From the NCBI GenBank assembly GCA_019347675.1, contig JAHWKW010000016.1:1-64000 (forward strand): a stretch of DNA of 64,000 bases, given 5' to 3'. The stretch's first letter is position 1, and each line of letters starts with the position of its first letter. The stretch comes from Actinomycetota bacterium. Lineage in GTDB: Bacteria > Actinomycetota > Nitriliruptoria > Nitriliruptorales > JAHWKO01. Shown here one piece after another: positions 48,742-58,502 of this stretch. The translations under genes and the position numbers were made by a program. The notes below the pieces were generated by a model, which saw only the letters and a list, made by a program, of their open reading frames with translations, was not told where the DNA came from and made no database searches.

Positions 48742-49578
48742 GTGTATGACGCCAAGCCCGGCCAGAGTCGGCCGATCGTCATCGCTGCTCGACGGGGGGA
48801 GCTGTCGTACCTCCTGATCAACCACCTCGCGGAGCGGTACGACGTCGAACACGTCGTCTTCGAGGCCTCCCGGCCGACCCGGCTTCTGCGCTACCGACTG
48901 CAGAGGTTGGGCCCCGCGACCGTCGCAGGCCAGTTGCTCATGCACGTCTGGGACCGTGCGGTCGTCCGGACGCGCTCGCAGGCGCACAACCGTGACTTGT
49001 TGAGGGGCTACGACATCCGCCGACCCGACGGGCGCCTGCCGACCACTGACGTGCGATCCGTCAACGGGCCAGCGTTCGCGGATCTGATCGAGGAGATTCG
49101 CCCATGGGTGGTCGTGGTCTCGGGCACGGGGATCATCGCGCCGCGGGTCCTGAGCCTGGGCCCCATCTTCCTGAACATCCACTGCGGCATCACGCCGGAC
49201 TACCGGGGGGTCCACGGGGGCTTCTGGGCGATCGCCGCAGGCCGTCCCGATCTGGTCGGGACCACGGTTCACGTCATCGACCCGGGGGTCGACACCGGTC
49301 CGATCGTGGCGCAACGAATCGTGGACGTCGACCCGTGGTGTGACACGATGCGCACGTTGACGACCAAGCAGTACCTGGCTGGGCTCGAACCGATGGCCGT
49401 CGCCGTCGCCGACGCCCTGGCCGGACGGTTGCGCACAAAGCCCGACGCCCCTCATCCGGGTCGCCAGTGGTTCTCACCGACGCTCACGGATCACCGGCGG
49501 TTCCGCAAGTGCCTGACGGCGATGCGCACCGATGGCGGTGGCCGGCCGGTCTGGAGAGATCCGGAACCTCGCAGGTGA
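48742..49578 (+). CDS. Formyltransferase-family protein (first copy)
   Basis: 278 residues. The core N-I-H-C-G-I-T-P-D-Y-R-G-V-H-G-G-F-W-A resembles the N-x-H-x-S/G-x-L-P-x-Y-R-G signature of 10-formyl-THF-dependent transferases, followed by G-T-T-V-H-x-I-D-x-G-V-D-T-G-P-I. The length is smaller than Fmt, and the location argues for N-formylation of an amino sugar rather than of Met-tRNA. GTG start at 48742. Confidence 0.82.
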   Translation: MYDAKPGQSRPIVIAARRGELSYLLINHLAERYDVEHVVFEASRPTRLLRYRLQRLGPATVAGQLLMHVWDRAVVRTRSQAHNRDLLRGYDIRRPDGRLPTTDVRSVNGPAFADLIEEIRPWVVVVSGTGIIAPRVLSLGPIFLNIHCGITPDYRGVHGGFWAIAAGRPDLVGTTVHVIDPGVDTGPIVAQRIVDVDPWCDTMRTLTTKQYLAGLEPMAVAVADALAGRLRTKPDAPHPGRQWFSPTLTDHRRFRKCLTAMRTDGGGRPVWRDPEPRR

Positions 49579-49581
49579 GGG

Positions 49582-51531
49582 TCAGACCGTGGCACGATGG
49601 CGATCCTGCCAGGCTAGGAAAACGAGCACCGTCCACAGGGGGTAATCCCAGTTACGGCCGCCGCTCAGGTGCTCACGCCAGCGCGCGCGGACAGGCTCCG
49701 GCTCGATGATTCCGTCCTCCACCAGCCGTCCGCTCAGCAGCTCCTCGCCCCACGCCCGCAACGGTCCGCGCAGCCACGCGGCGATGGGCGGGTCGAAACC
49801 GACCTTGGGCCGGTCGACCATCTCCCGTGGGACGTAGCGGTCCAGTACCTGGCGCAAGATCCACTTGCCCTGCCGTCCACGGATTCGGTGCTCCAGCGGG
49901 AGCCGCCAGGCGAACTCGACCAGACGTGGATCCAGGAGCGGCACGCGCACCTCAAGACCGACCCCCATGCTCGCACGGTCCACCTTGGTGAGCATGCAGT
50001 CGGGAAGGGTCACCAGCGAGTCTGCAAGCATCATCCGTTCGACCACGGTCGGCAGGTAGGCCCATCCGTCGCCGTGCGTCACGACCGTGGTGACCTCGCA
50101 TGCCTGTGGGAGTAGCGCGGTCGGATTCTCCCACTGTGAAACCAGCGCCTGGCGCAGCTGGAGTTCGTCGTCCGCGTCCAGGACGCGAGCGAACTTCTGG
50201 ATCTTGTCGGCCAGGTTGCGCGGCGCACGGGCGCGGTGTCCGGTCGGGCCGTCCAGCAGCCTGGACACCGTGGCGTGGGCTGGGGAGAGCAGCGCATGGG
50301 CGGCCACCTGCCGAACAGGGCGGGGTAGGCGCCGAGAACGTGCCCACAGAGACGGACCCAACGTGTAGCGGTTATAGCCTCCGAGGACCTCGTCGCCGCC
50401 GTCGCCGGAGAGACAGACGGTCACGTGGCGTCCGGCGTGGCTGGTCATGGCCGCCGTTGGCAACGCCGACGGGTCGGCGAAGGGCTCGTCGTAGAGGTCG
50501 GGCAGGCGGTGGACGACGTCGAGCGCCGATCGCGGGGGAAGCGGGATCTCCGTGTGGTCCGTGGCCAAGTGCGACGCAACCTGGGCTGCATGCGTGGCCT
50601 CGTCGTGCGAACCCTCCGGGAAGGAGATCGTGAACGTCCGCACCGGGGAGGGCGATTCGACCGCCATGGCCGCTACCACCGCCGATGAGTCCAGTCCGCC
50701 GGACAGGAACGCACCGAGCGGCACGTCCGCTGCCAACCGCAGACGGACCGCATCGCGCAGCAGGTCGTCGAACCGCTCGATCGCAGCCTGAGCGTCGCCG
50801 GTGAAGGGATCCGACACCGCCCGTTCGACGGTCTCCTCGAGCGACCAGTAAGCAACCGGATCGGGACGTAGCGCCCCTGAGTCCAGAGTCAGGTGGCAGG
50901 CGGGCGGTAGCTTCGCGACGTCGCGGTACACGCTGAGCGGCGACGGGACGTAGGACAATCGCAGGTAGCTTGCCAGCGCGTCCAGATCGAGCCGCCCATC
51001 AAAGGTGGGGTGAGCCCGCAGCGCGGTCGGCTGCGACGCGAACAAGAAGGTGGCGCCGAACCAGCCGTAGTAGAGGGGCTTCTCGCCGAAGCGGTCGCGC
51101 GCCAGATGCAGGCGACGGTGCTGCCGATCCCAAAGCGCCAAGGCGAACATCCCGTTGAACCGCTCGAGGACGGCCGGGAACCCCCACTGCGAGACGGAGG
51201 TGAGCAACACCTCCGTGTCGCCGTGGCCGTGGAACGACCAGCCAAGTGCCCGCAGCTCGCTGCGGAGCTCACGGAAGTTGTACAGCTCACCGTTGAAGCT
51301 GACGACGTACCGACCGCAGGTGGAGCACATGGGTTGCGCCCCGGTGGACGTGCGGTCAAGCACCGCCAGGCGCCGGTGACCGAGGGCAACACCGCTCGAC
51401 GCGTCCACCCAGCTACCGGCACCGTCCGGCCCTCGGTGGCCGAGCGCGGCCGCCATCGCCTCGGCCTCGGCGATGAGAGCGCTGGCGGAGGTGGTGGCTC
51501 GCGTGTCGAGCACACCCGCTATGCCACACAT
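49582..51531 (-). CDS. asnB: Asparagine synthase (glutamine-hydrolysing) family protein
   Basis: 649 residues: N-terminal class II glutaminase with Cys2 as nucleophile (M-C-G-I-A-G-V), then an ATP-pyrophosphatase domain with L-S-G-G-L-D-S-S. Both halves look intact. Paralogues in surface-glycan loci (WbpS-like) amidate sugar carboxylates, while true AsnB makes asparagine. Position in the polysaccharide locus favours the former. It converges with the formyltransferase gene, with three bases between the stops. Confidence 0.9.
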   Translation of the reverse strand: MCGIAGVLDTRATTSASALIAEAEAMAAALGHRGPDGAGSWVDASSGVALGHRRLAVLDRTSTGAQPMCSTCGRYVVSFNGELYNFRELRSELRALGWSFHGHGDTEVLLTSVSQWGFPAVLERFNGMFALALWDRQHRRLHLARDRFGEKPLYYGWFGATFLFASQPTALRAHPTFDGRLDLDALASYLRLSYVPSPLSVYRDVAKLPPACHLTLDSGALRPDPVAYWSLEETVERAVSDPFTGDAQAAIERFDDLLRDAVRLRLAADVPLGAFLSGGLDSSAVVAAMAVESPSPVRTFTISFPEGSHDEATHAAQVASHLATDHTEIPLPPRSALDVVHRLPDLYDEPFADPSALPTAAMTSHAGRHVTVCLSGDGGDEVLGGYNRYTLGPSLWARSRRLPRPVRQVAAHALLSPAHATVSRLLDGPTGHRARAPRNLADKIQKFARVLDADDELQLRQALVSQWENPTALLPQACEVTTVVTHGDGWAYLPTVVERMMLADSLVTLPDCMLTKVDRASMGVGLEVRVPLLDPRLVEFAWRLPLEHRIRGRQGKWILRQVLDRYVPREMVDRPKVGFDPPIAAWLRGPLRAWGEELLSGRLVEDGIIEPEPVRARWREHLSGGRNWDYPLWTVLVFLAWQDRHRATV

Positions 51532-51704
51532 CTGCGTGGACTGCTCCGCAACTCGGCCCGACGTGCCGACCTAGCGAGTCTACAGGCGGCAGCGACCTCC
51601 CCCGCCTGTCGACGATGCTGGATCGGAAACCTGCCGGCCAGGCCGCTTCCCCGGTCGTATCCATGAACCGGTAGGCTCGCCGCCTCGCAGACCGGGATGG
51701 GCAG

Positions 51705-52520
51705 ATGCGGGCACGCCGTGCCATCAAGACCGGCCTGTCGGCGCTGGCCGGGGACGGATCCGCGTCCGGCGTGACCATCCTCATCTACCACCGCGTCGGC
51801 GGAGGCAGCGCCGACGAACGGGATGTGTCCGTCGAGGCGTTCAAGCAGCAGATGGAACTGCTGGCACTCCACCACGACGTGGTCACGCTCGACCGCGCCC
51901 TCGACGCCCTCGAGGAGGGCGACGACGCCCCGCGTGTCGTGCTCACCTTCGACGACGGCTTCGCCGACGTCCACCACAACGCCTTCCCGCGCCTCGCTGA
52001 GCGCGGGCTGCCCTTCACTCTCTACGTGGCGAGCCGTTTCGTCGGGGGGATGATGCACTGGAACGGTTCGACGGCCAGCGCACCCGGCCCTGGTCTGAGC
52101 TGGGGACAGCTCGCCCGGATCGCCGAATCCGGGTTGTGCACGATCGCCAATCACACGCACGGTCATGTCCGTCCGCGAGAGCTCGGCGTGGCGGAGATCG
52201 ATCGCTGCAGCGACGTCTTGGAGGAGCGGTTGGGCATGCGCCCCCACCACTTCGCTTACCCGTGGGGTTTCCGGGTCCCGGCCGTCGAGCCGGCCCTGAG
52301 GCAGCGGTTCAGGTCGGCAGTGACCGGCGAACTCGGACGCAACCTGCCCGGCGTTGACCCGATGTGCCTGCGGCGCGTCCCCGTCCGGCAGAGCGACCCG
52401 CTGACGTTCTTCTCCGCGAAGCTCAGCGGCCAGTTGTGGCCTGAGCGTGCCTACGCATCGATGGTGACGGTCGCCAAGCACGTCCGTCCCGGCATGCGTC
52501 GGCGTCCGGCAGGTCGGTAA
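51705..52520 (+). CDS. Polysaccharide deacetylase (NodB homology)
   Basis: 271 residues of carbohydrate esterase family 4. T-F-D-D-G-F (metal Asp-Asp) and H-T-H-G-H (metal histidines) are intact. A signal peptide is not evident, so it may act on a lipid-linked precursor in the cytoplasm or be anchored by its basic N-terminus. It is divergent from asnB across 173 bases. Confidence 0.9.
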   Translation: MRARRAIKTGLSALAGDGSASGVTILIYHRVGGGSADERDVSVEAFKQQMELLALHHDVVTLDRALDALEEGDDAPRVVLTFDDGFADVHHNAFPRLAERGLPFTLYVASRFVGGMMHWNGSTASAPGPGLSWGQLARIAESGLCTIANHTHGHVRPRELGVAEIDRCSDVLEERLGMRPHHFAYPWGFRVPAVEPALRQRFRSAVTGELGRNLPGVDPMCLRRVPVRQSDPLTFFSAKLSGQLWPERAYASMVTVAKHVRPGMRRRPAGR

Positions 52521-52671
52521 GCGTCATCGCCGCTGTGGCGACGGTCGTAACGGCTGCACGGGTGATGGCTCCCAACGGGAGACGGCCGGTGGCGCAGCGG
52601 CCCGGATCCGAAACTCCTCGTGCGGGGGGCGCTCGCTGTTGCTTCGGCCCCGAGCGCTGGACTGCACGCCC

Positions 52672-53856
52672 GTGACGCGGACGGTCGTCTATCTGGAGCT
52701 CCTCGACCCTCTCCTCGACGCGGACGGCGGCGCCGCACGCGTCCGGTACCGTCTGCGCCGCGACTTCCCGTGGGTGGTCGAGGACGGTTGGAAGCTCGAA
52801 CGTTGGGGGCTGTGGTGGTCCGACCACCCGCCCGGGGGCGCCGAACGACGCCGTGGTCTGCGCCTGCCACGCTGGTTCCGGCCGCACCACCTGCTGATCC
52901 CTCTGGCGTGGCTCGTCCACTTCGTGCTGGCGGTGCGACGTCCGCACACCGGTGTGGTCGTGGCCTACAGCCCGTCGACAGCCGTCGGTGTCGCCGCCGC
53001 GCGTGTCGTTGGCCGCAGTTGCGGCCCGGTGGTCGTCCGTGTGATCGACCACCTGGCCAGCAAGGCAGGGGCGGTCGACGGCGCGCGCTTGCGGGCCGCC
53101 GTGCTGCGCTGGGTCGACCGGTTCGTGCTCCGCCGTGCCGATGTTGTCGTGCCCATGGGCCGGTTCACCAATGAACTGGTCCGCGAGGCTGGCGTCGACG
53201 ACGACCGCGTGGTTGAGCTCACCCACCCCACCCGGTGGTTCGGAACGGAGCCCGCGACCGCCTCCGTCGGGCGTCACCGTCGACGGCTGGTCTGCGCCGG
53301 TCGGCTGGTCCCCGAGAAGGGCTTCGACGTCGCCCTGCGTGCCTTCGCCGAGGTCGCCCCTGAGTTCAGGCACGTGCAGCTGGACATCGCCGGTGCCGGA
53401 CCCGAACGCGACCGGCTGCGGAGTCTGACCGACCGGCTGGGGCTGTCCGACAGGGTCGTGTTCCACGGCTGGCTACCGGCCGGAACCATGCCGACGTTGT
53501 TCTCGGGTGCGGTGGCGGCCGTCCTGCCCTCCCGCGTCGAAGAAGGCCTCGGCATGGTCCTGGTCGAGGCGGGTACGGCCGGGTGCGCACTCATTGGCAG
53601 CGATCTGGGAGGCATCCCCGAGCTGGTCGAGCCGGGCGTGACGGGGTTGCTGGTGCCACCGGACGACCCCGAGGCGCTGGCGGACGCGTTCCGCCGTGTG
53701 CTCTCCGACCCAGAGGAGGCGCGCCGCTTCGGGGTAGGTGCTCGGGACCGGGCGCTCGCCTACATCGAGCGGCGAGAGCCCGCCCTGCGCATCCTCCGAC
53801 AGCGTTGGGATGACCTGCTGGCCGAAGGAGACAGTGGCCGGGCGGGACGGACGTGA
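52672..53856 (+). CDS. GT-B glycosyltransferase, family 4
   Basis: 394 residues. The C-terminal domain has C-A-G-R-L-V-P-E-K-G-F-D-V and E-E-G-L-G-M-V-L-V-E-A, followed by S-D-L-G-G-I-P-E-L-V, typical of family 4. The start is uncertain: GTG 52672 begins at R-T-V-V-Y-L-E-L, TTG 52639 would add 11 residues; neither has a good ribosome-binding site. Sugar specificity cannot be read. Confidence 0.88.
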   Translation: MTRTVVYLELLDPLLDADGGAARVRYRLRRDFPWVVEDGWKLERWGLWWSDHPPGGAERRRGLRLPRWFRPHHLLIPLAWLVHFVLAVRRPHTGVVVAYSPSTAVGVAAARVVGRSCGPVVVRVIDHLASKAGAVDGARLRAAVLRWVDRFVLRRADVVVPMGRFTNELVREAGVDDDRVVELTHPTRWFGTEPATASVGRHRRRLVCAGRLVPEKGFDVALRAFAEVAPEFRHVQLDIAGAGPERDRLRSLTDRLGLSDRVVFHGWLPAGTMPTLFSGAVAAVLPSRVEEGLGMVLVEAGTAGCALIGSDLGGIPELVEPGVTGLLVPPDDPEALADAFRRVLSDPEEARRFGVGARDRALAYIERREPALRILRQRWDDLLAEGDSGRAGRT

Positions 53857-53971
53857 GGCGCTCCTCGCCCAGCCCCGTGGCCGAGCCCTAGCCGCGTGAT
53901 CACGGCCGGGCGCGGCGTGCCAGGCGTTGCCCTTGCGCGCCGTCCGAGACCACCGACGAACTGGTCGTTGC

Positions 53972-54931
53972 CTAACGAGCGTGTTCGGGACGGCACTGAC
54001 CACGACGCCAGACGTCCAGCGGACGTCCGAGGAGACGTTCTAGCTGCGCGGTGTGGGGTTCGAGACGTTCCTGGAGAGCTCCCGCCAGGATGGGGTCGAG
54101 AGGTGGGTATTCGGACGGGCGGCGGTTGGCGCGGACGAGACCTGCCGCCAGCCGCCGCGTGCGCTCCTCGCCGACCGTCCGCCCGACCGCCCGGCGCACA
54201 CCAGGGGGGATGCGCTCCATCAGACGCAGTCCGCGCTCGAGGGTGCGCGAGACCGGTTGCGAGGCGGTGTTGTCGCGCGGCAGCTCGGTCAGGTCACGCG
54301 GGGCCACGTCCAGGAACCGCCACAGCTGGGCAAGCTCACGCCGGGGATGGTTGATGAGTTCCTCCTGGACGAGGATCAGTAGCCGCTGCCGACCGAACGC
54401 ATCCATCCAGTGGCGCAGGAAGTCCGTGTACCGACCCGCAGTGAGGTAGGCGCGCCGCAGTTCGTCCGTAGGGATCTCCGACCACAGCGAGACCGTGCCA
54501 GGGTCCACGGTGTCGGCCGCGACAGCCTCCTGGAAGCTGCGCGTCTCCTGTCCGGTCGCAACCTGGTCCCAGTACATCGAGTACGCGCGAGACACCGGAT
54601 CACGCAGCACGGCGACGAGACGCAGTGAGGGGCGCGTGAGATCCGCCGCCACCCGACGGGCCGCGGCGGCACTGTACAGGTACCACGGAGTGGCCTCGCC
54701 ACGGAAAGCGGCATCCGTTGCCGCTCCGAAGAACTCGGAGACGTACCAGTCGAGCCCCTTGGCGTAGTGACGCGCCGAGCAGAAGAACGTGGGTTCCTTC
54801 ACCCGGGTCATGTAGATGTCGGGATGGTCGGACAGCACCCGGTACAGCGTCGTGGTGCCGGACTTCGGCGCGCCGATGACCAACAGGTTCGGTAGCCCTG
54901 CCCGGGCCTGGTCCCCGATGTCATGGGTCAC
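53972..54931 (-). CDS. Sulfotransferase
   Basis: 319 residues. 5'-phosphosulfate loop G-A-P-K-S-G-T-T-T-L, Y-M-T-R-V-K-E-P and F-F-C-S, and the 3'-phosphate-binding R-D-P-V-S-R-A-Y-S-M-Y are intact, so it should transfer sulfate from PAPS, likely to the glycan made here. GTG 54931 follows GAGGGG; the frame is open 41 codons further. PAPS-forming genes are not in the window. Confidence 0.93.
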   Translation of the reverse strand: MTHDIGDQARAGLPNLLVIGAPKSGTTTLYRVLSDHPDIYMTRVKEPTFFCSARHYAKGLDWYVSEFFGAATDAAFRGEATPWYLYSAAAARRVAADLTRPSLRLVAVLRDPVSRAYSMYWDQVATGQETRSFQEAVAADTVDPGTVSLWSEIPTDELRRAYLTAGRYTDFLRHWMDAFGRQRLLILVQEELINHPRRELAQLWRFLDVAPRDLTELPRDNTASQPVSRTLERGLRLMERIPPGVRRAVGRTVGEERTRRLAAGLVRANRRPSEYPPLDPILAGALQERLEPHTAQLERLLGRPLDVWRRGQCRPEHAR

Positions 54932-55017
54932 GACGCAACCCCTCGCCGAACGCTCCCTCGAGGATGGTAAGGCAGCCCCCACGGGTACGGTTGGCACCCC
55001 GGTGACGGAGGAGTGGC

Positions 55018-56208
55018 GTGCGCAGTGCCGGTCCTGCGACGGATGCCCGCCCACTGATGGGGACGTCCGGGGGCAGGCCGTCCGGCGCGCTCCGGATCGG
55101 GCACCTCACCACGGTCGACATGAGCCTCGCTCTGCTGCTTGGCACCGAGCTCCAGGTAGACCTCGCGGCCGGACACACGGTGTTCGGGATCTCCAGCCCG
55201 GGACCGTTCGTGCCAGAGGTCGAGGCGCTCGGCGTGCAGCACGTCCCGCTCCCGGCGTTCACACGGGCGTGGGATCCGCGACGCGATCTGGCCGCTGCCC
55301 GGCAGCTGGTCCTCGCCCTGCGGACGCTCCACCTCGACGTCCTACATACCCACACCCCCAAGGCCGGGGTCCTGGGGCGGGTGCTTGGCCGGGTGTGCGG
55401 CGTGCCGGTGATCGTCAACACCGTACACGGACTGTGGGCTGCCCCCGACGATCCGCTGCCGAAGCGCGCGATCGTCGTCGCGGCGGAGGCGTTCGCCGCC
55501 CAGTTCTCCGACGCCGAGCTGTACCAGAACGCCGAGGACCGCCGACGGCTGTGCTGGGCGGTCCCGCCGCGCCGCAGCCTGACGGTCGGTAACGGAGTTG
55601 ACCTTGAGCGGTTCCAACCCGATCCCGACGCCCGGCGGGCGATCCGCGCCGAGATGGGAGTCCCCGACGGCGGCCTCGTTGTCGGCGGCGTCGGCCGACG
55701 GGTCGCCGAGAAGGGCATCAACGAGTTCGCGGCGATGGCACGCTCGCTCGCTGAACGCGCGGTGTTCGTCTGGGTGGGGCCCCCGGACGAGGCGAAGCCC
55801 GACCACCTGGACGAGGAACTCCCCGGCGTGTGCTTCCTGGGTCTACGCCGCGATGTGGAGGCGATCTACGCGGCGCTCGACGTGTTCGTGTTGCCCTCCT
55901 ACCGGGAGGGCCTCTCACGGTCGGCCATGGAGGCCGCCGCCAGTGGCTGTGCGCTCGTCCTGAGCGACATCCGAGGCTGCCGGGAGATCGGGGAGGACGG
56001 CCGCCACCTCCTGCTGGTCCCCCCCGGAGACGCAGCGTCGCTCGCCCGGGCGGTGGCGCGGTTGCTCGACGACCACTCGCTGCGTGAACGCCTGGGGCGC
56101 AACGCTCGTCGACGTGCGCGGCGCCGATTCGATCAGCATCGCGTGGCCAGGACCTCCCTGGCCGTGTACCGCGAGGTCATGCTGCGGAAAGCCGCGTCTC
56201 GGCGATGA
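55018..56208 (+). CDS. GT-B glycosyltransferase, family 4
   Basis: 396 residues. N-terminal H-T-H-T-P-K-A-G and N-T-V-H-G-L, C-terminal R-E-G-L-S-R-S-A-M-E-A with a final E-I-G-E-D-G-R-H. It resembles the first transferase after the priming enzyme in several loci (H-T-P-K-A-G class). GGAGGAG at 55007-55013 supports GTG 55018. Its 3' end overlaps the convergent O-antigen ligase-like gene by 32 bases. Confidence 0.9.
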   Translation: MRSAGPATDARPLMGTSGGRPSGALRIGHLTTVDMSLALLLGTELQVDLAAGHTVFGISSPGPFVPEVEALGVQHVPLPAFTRAWDPRRDLAAARQLVLALRTLHLDVLHTHTPKAGVLGRVLGRVCGVPVIVNTVHGLWAAPDDPLPKRAIVVAAEAFAAQFSDAELYQNAEDRRRLCWAVPPRRSLTVGNGVDLERFQPDPDARRAIRAEMGVPDGGLVVGGVGRRVAEKGINEFAAMARSLAERAVFVWVGPPDEAKPDHLDEELPGVCFLGLRRDVEAIYAALDVFVLPSYREGLSRSAMEAAASGCALVLSDIRGCREIGEDGRHLLLVPPGDAASLARAVARLLDDHSLRERLGRNARRRARRRFDQHRVARTSLAVYREVMLRKAASRR

Positions 56209-57241
56209 CCTCGCGCGTCGGTGGTCCACCCAGCCGGCCCGCCCCGGTGGCCAGAAGCGCCGCCAACACCAGCACGACGGCCGGGGCATGAAGGACGTAG
56301 TCGATGCTCGCCTGCACGCCGAGCGCCGCCAGACCGGCCCCCGCCAACGCCGCGGCCGGATCGTGGGCGCTCACCGCCAACCGGACGAAGCCCCAACCCA
56401 TCAGCGCGAGCAGTAGAAGGAGTCCTACGACACCGAGCTCCGCTGCGGCCTGCAGGTACTCGTTGTGGACGGCCACCGCATCGACATTGCCCCGTGCGCT
56501 CGGTGCCAGGTCGCGGAAACGCCCGGCCCCCACGCCCGTAACCGGATGCTCCGCCGCGAGATCCAGCGCCTCGGACCAGTACGAGAGACGTTCGGGGCTG
56601 AGCGCCCGGACCACCACGCGCTCCCGGGAGCCGTCATCCGCGGGCTCGAAACGATCGGCGATCCACCACGTGGAGGCCACCGCCGTCAGCAGCACCGCGC
56701 CGCCCAGGGCCAGCAGGATGCGCGCGGACCGAGGGTCACGGACGCGGAACGCGATCGCCGGCAGCGCCAGCAGCACGATCGCCGCGACGGAGCCGCTGGC
56801 GAGGACCGCTACCACCACCGCCACGACGGCGACGGTGGCCAGGTCTCGGCCGGTGCGGGACTGCGCCGTGCGGGTCAACACGAGCCCGGACACCGCGGCG
56901 AGCAGGTACAGGGCCGCCGACGCGTTCGCGTAGCTCAGGGCCCCGAACGCTTCACCAGTGCGCGGGGTCCCGGCGGCCGCCACCGGCCACATCGACAGCA
57001 GGGCGACGGCGACGAGGATGGCCACCGGTGGCGCGCACACACTCGCCTGGCGGACCGTCCGGACTATGAAGTACGTGGCCACAACAGCGCCCCCGAACTG
57101 GATCAGCGCCGATGGATCCCCCCCGGCCGCATGCGTGACCCTGTGCCCCCACCACATGGTCACGACGACGAGTCCCATGCCCGCCAGATCCATCATGACG
57201 TCGTCCAGGATCGCTCGCGGGATCATCTCCGGACGCCTCAT
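56177..57241 (-). CDS. O-antigen ligase / Wzy-type polymerase membrane protein
   Basis: 354 residues with about ten helices. The Wzy_C/O-ligase signature R-L-S-Y-W-S-E-A-L-D, P-V-T-G-V-G-A-G-R-F and H-N-E-Y-L-Q-A-A-A-E-L-G-V-V-G lies at about 215-275. It would ligate or polymerise lipid-linked glycan on the outer face. ATG 57241 is supported by the hydrophobic start; M51 of the longer frame (57286) is possible. No good ribosome-binding site for either. Confidence 0.85.
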   Translation of the reverse strand: MRRPEMIPRAILDDVMMDLAGMGLVVVTMWWGHRVTHAAGGDPSALIQFGGAVVATYFIVRTVRQASVCAPPVAILVAVALLSMWPVAAAGTPRTGEAFGALSYANASAALYLLAAVSGLVLTRTAQSRTGRDLATVAVVAVVVAVLASGSVAAIVLLALPAIAFRVRDPRSARILLALGGAVLLTAVASTWWIADRFEPADDGSRERVVVRALSPERLSYWSEALDLAAEHPVTGVGAGRFRDLAPSARGNVDAVAVHNEYLQAAAELGVVGLLLLLALMGWGFVRLAVSAHDPAAALAGAGLAALGVQASIDYVLHAPAVVLVLAALLATGAGRLGGPPTREVIAETRLSAA

Positions 57242-57882
57242 GGCAGCGGATGCTACGCCCGAGGGTCGCCTTGTCGGTGAGATCATCAACGGGTGGATGT
57301 CCTGGGCACACGGCAGGCCCCCGGAACGGCCACCGACCGGGTCGACGCCGTGGTCCCGGCTATTAGAGATCCCGGGAACGCGCCCACATCGGGGACGTCG
57401 TCGCGGGCCTGGATCGGCGCCTGGGCGACCGTGCACCCAGTACCCGGGCCGGCCAGAGCTTGTTCGGCGGAAGCGCGCGGGGAACCAGGCGGATGGCCGC
57501 GGTGAGAGGGGTACCGGTTACCTTTGCCGGCCTGCCGGACATGCGCCTGTCGAGCCTGCCGCGAGCTGATGTCGTCGCCACCGTCGATATGCTGTGCTAG
57601 TGGTTCGAGTGGAACGCGTTGGCTGGACTCGATCGGTCGACGCTGCAGAGGGAACTGACCGCACATGGATGGACCTCAGCCTCTCTCTACGGAGGCACCG
57701 CCGGTTGGATCTCAGCCCATCTGTCGGCCGCCGCCCCCCAAGGTCAGGCGTTGGTGCATTCCTCCAGAACGGCGGACGCCAGCTCCGCAGGCCTCGTCGT
57801 GGTGGCGCGGCGTTTTTCGAGGGGTCGAGCTGGGAAGCAGGCGGCCCCCGGACCCCGTGGGACAGTGACCCGGGGCCGAGCC
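57242..57882. other. 641-base stretch before the sugar transferase
   Basis: Divergent gap between the ligase-like gene and the sugar transferase. An open frame in the sugar-transferase frame begins at 57619 and would add 88 residues, rich in Ala, Gly, Ser and Arg and not like the family N-terminus. I see no other convincing gene. A CGATATGCT motif near 57580 could be a -10 region for a long leader. Confidence 0.4.
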
Positions 57883-58488
57883 GTGGGAACGATCGAGCCG
57901 AAACCCGTGCAGAGAGCGATCAAGCGTGCCCTCGACATCGTCGTCGCGGCTGCGGGACTGGTCGTCATCTCGCCGTTGTTGGCCGTGGTCGCTCTCGCGA
58001 TCCTCGTGACGATGGGGCAGCCCGTTCTCTTCCGGCAGCAGCGTCCCGGGCTGCATGAGGAGCCCTTCACGGTCTACAAGTTCCGGACGATGCGTCGCGG
58101 CCAGGGTGACGATGCCGAGCGACTGACCCGGTTGGGACGTTGCTTGCGTGCGACCTCCGTCGACGAACTACCCCAACTTTGGAACGTCTTGCGGGGCGAT
58201 ATGAGTTTGGTGGGCCCCCGACCGCTCCTGGTCGAGTACCTCGACCGGTACGACTCTGAGCAGCGACGCCGGCATGACATGAAGCCAGGTATCACCGGCC
58301 TGAGCCAGGTGGCCGGCCGCAACGAGGTCCCGTGGACGCGACAGTTTGAGCTCGACGTCCGCTACGTGGACCGGTGGTGTTTGAGGCTCGACCTCGTGAT
58401 CCTGACTCGCACCGTGGCGATGGTCCTCACTCGACGTGGTATCGCACAGCCCGGCCGAGCTACCCGGGACAGGTTCGGGCCTAGCTGA
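57883..58488 (+). CDS. Polyprenyl-phosphate sugar-phosphate transferase (priming enzyme)
   Basis: 201 residues of the monotopic PglC/WbaP-core family that transfers a sugar phosphate from a nucleotide sugar to undecaprenyl phosphate, the first step of the repeat unit. One hydrophobic hairpin (about 17-40), then Y-K-F-R-T-M, D-E-L-P-Q-L-W-N-V, G-D-M-S-L-V-G-P-R-P and P-G-I-T-G-L. The catalytic Asp-Glu dyad is in S-V-D-E-L. Start chosen at GTG 57883 to match family length; 57865 and 57619 are longer alternatives. Confidence 0.9.
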   Translation: MGTIEPKPVQRAIKRALDIVVAAAGLVVISPLLAVVALAILVTMGQPVLFRQQRPGLHEEPFTVYKFRTMRRGQGDDAERLTRLGRCLRATSVDELPQLWNVLRGDMSLVGPRPLLVEYLDRYDSEQRRRHDMKPGITGLSQVAGRNEVPWTRQFELDVRYVDRWCLRLDLVILTRTVAMVLTRRGIAQPGRATRDRFGPS

Positions 58489-58502
58489 ACCAGCGACCGC
58501 GC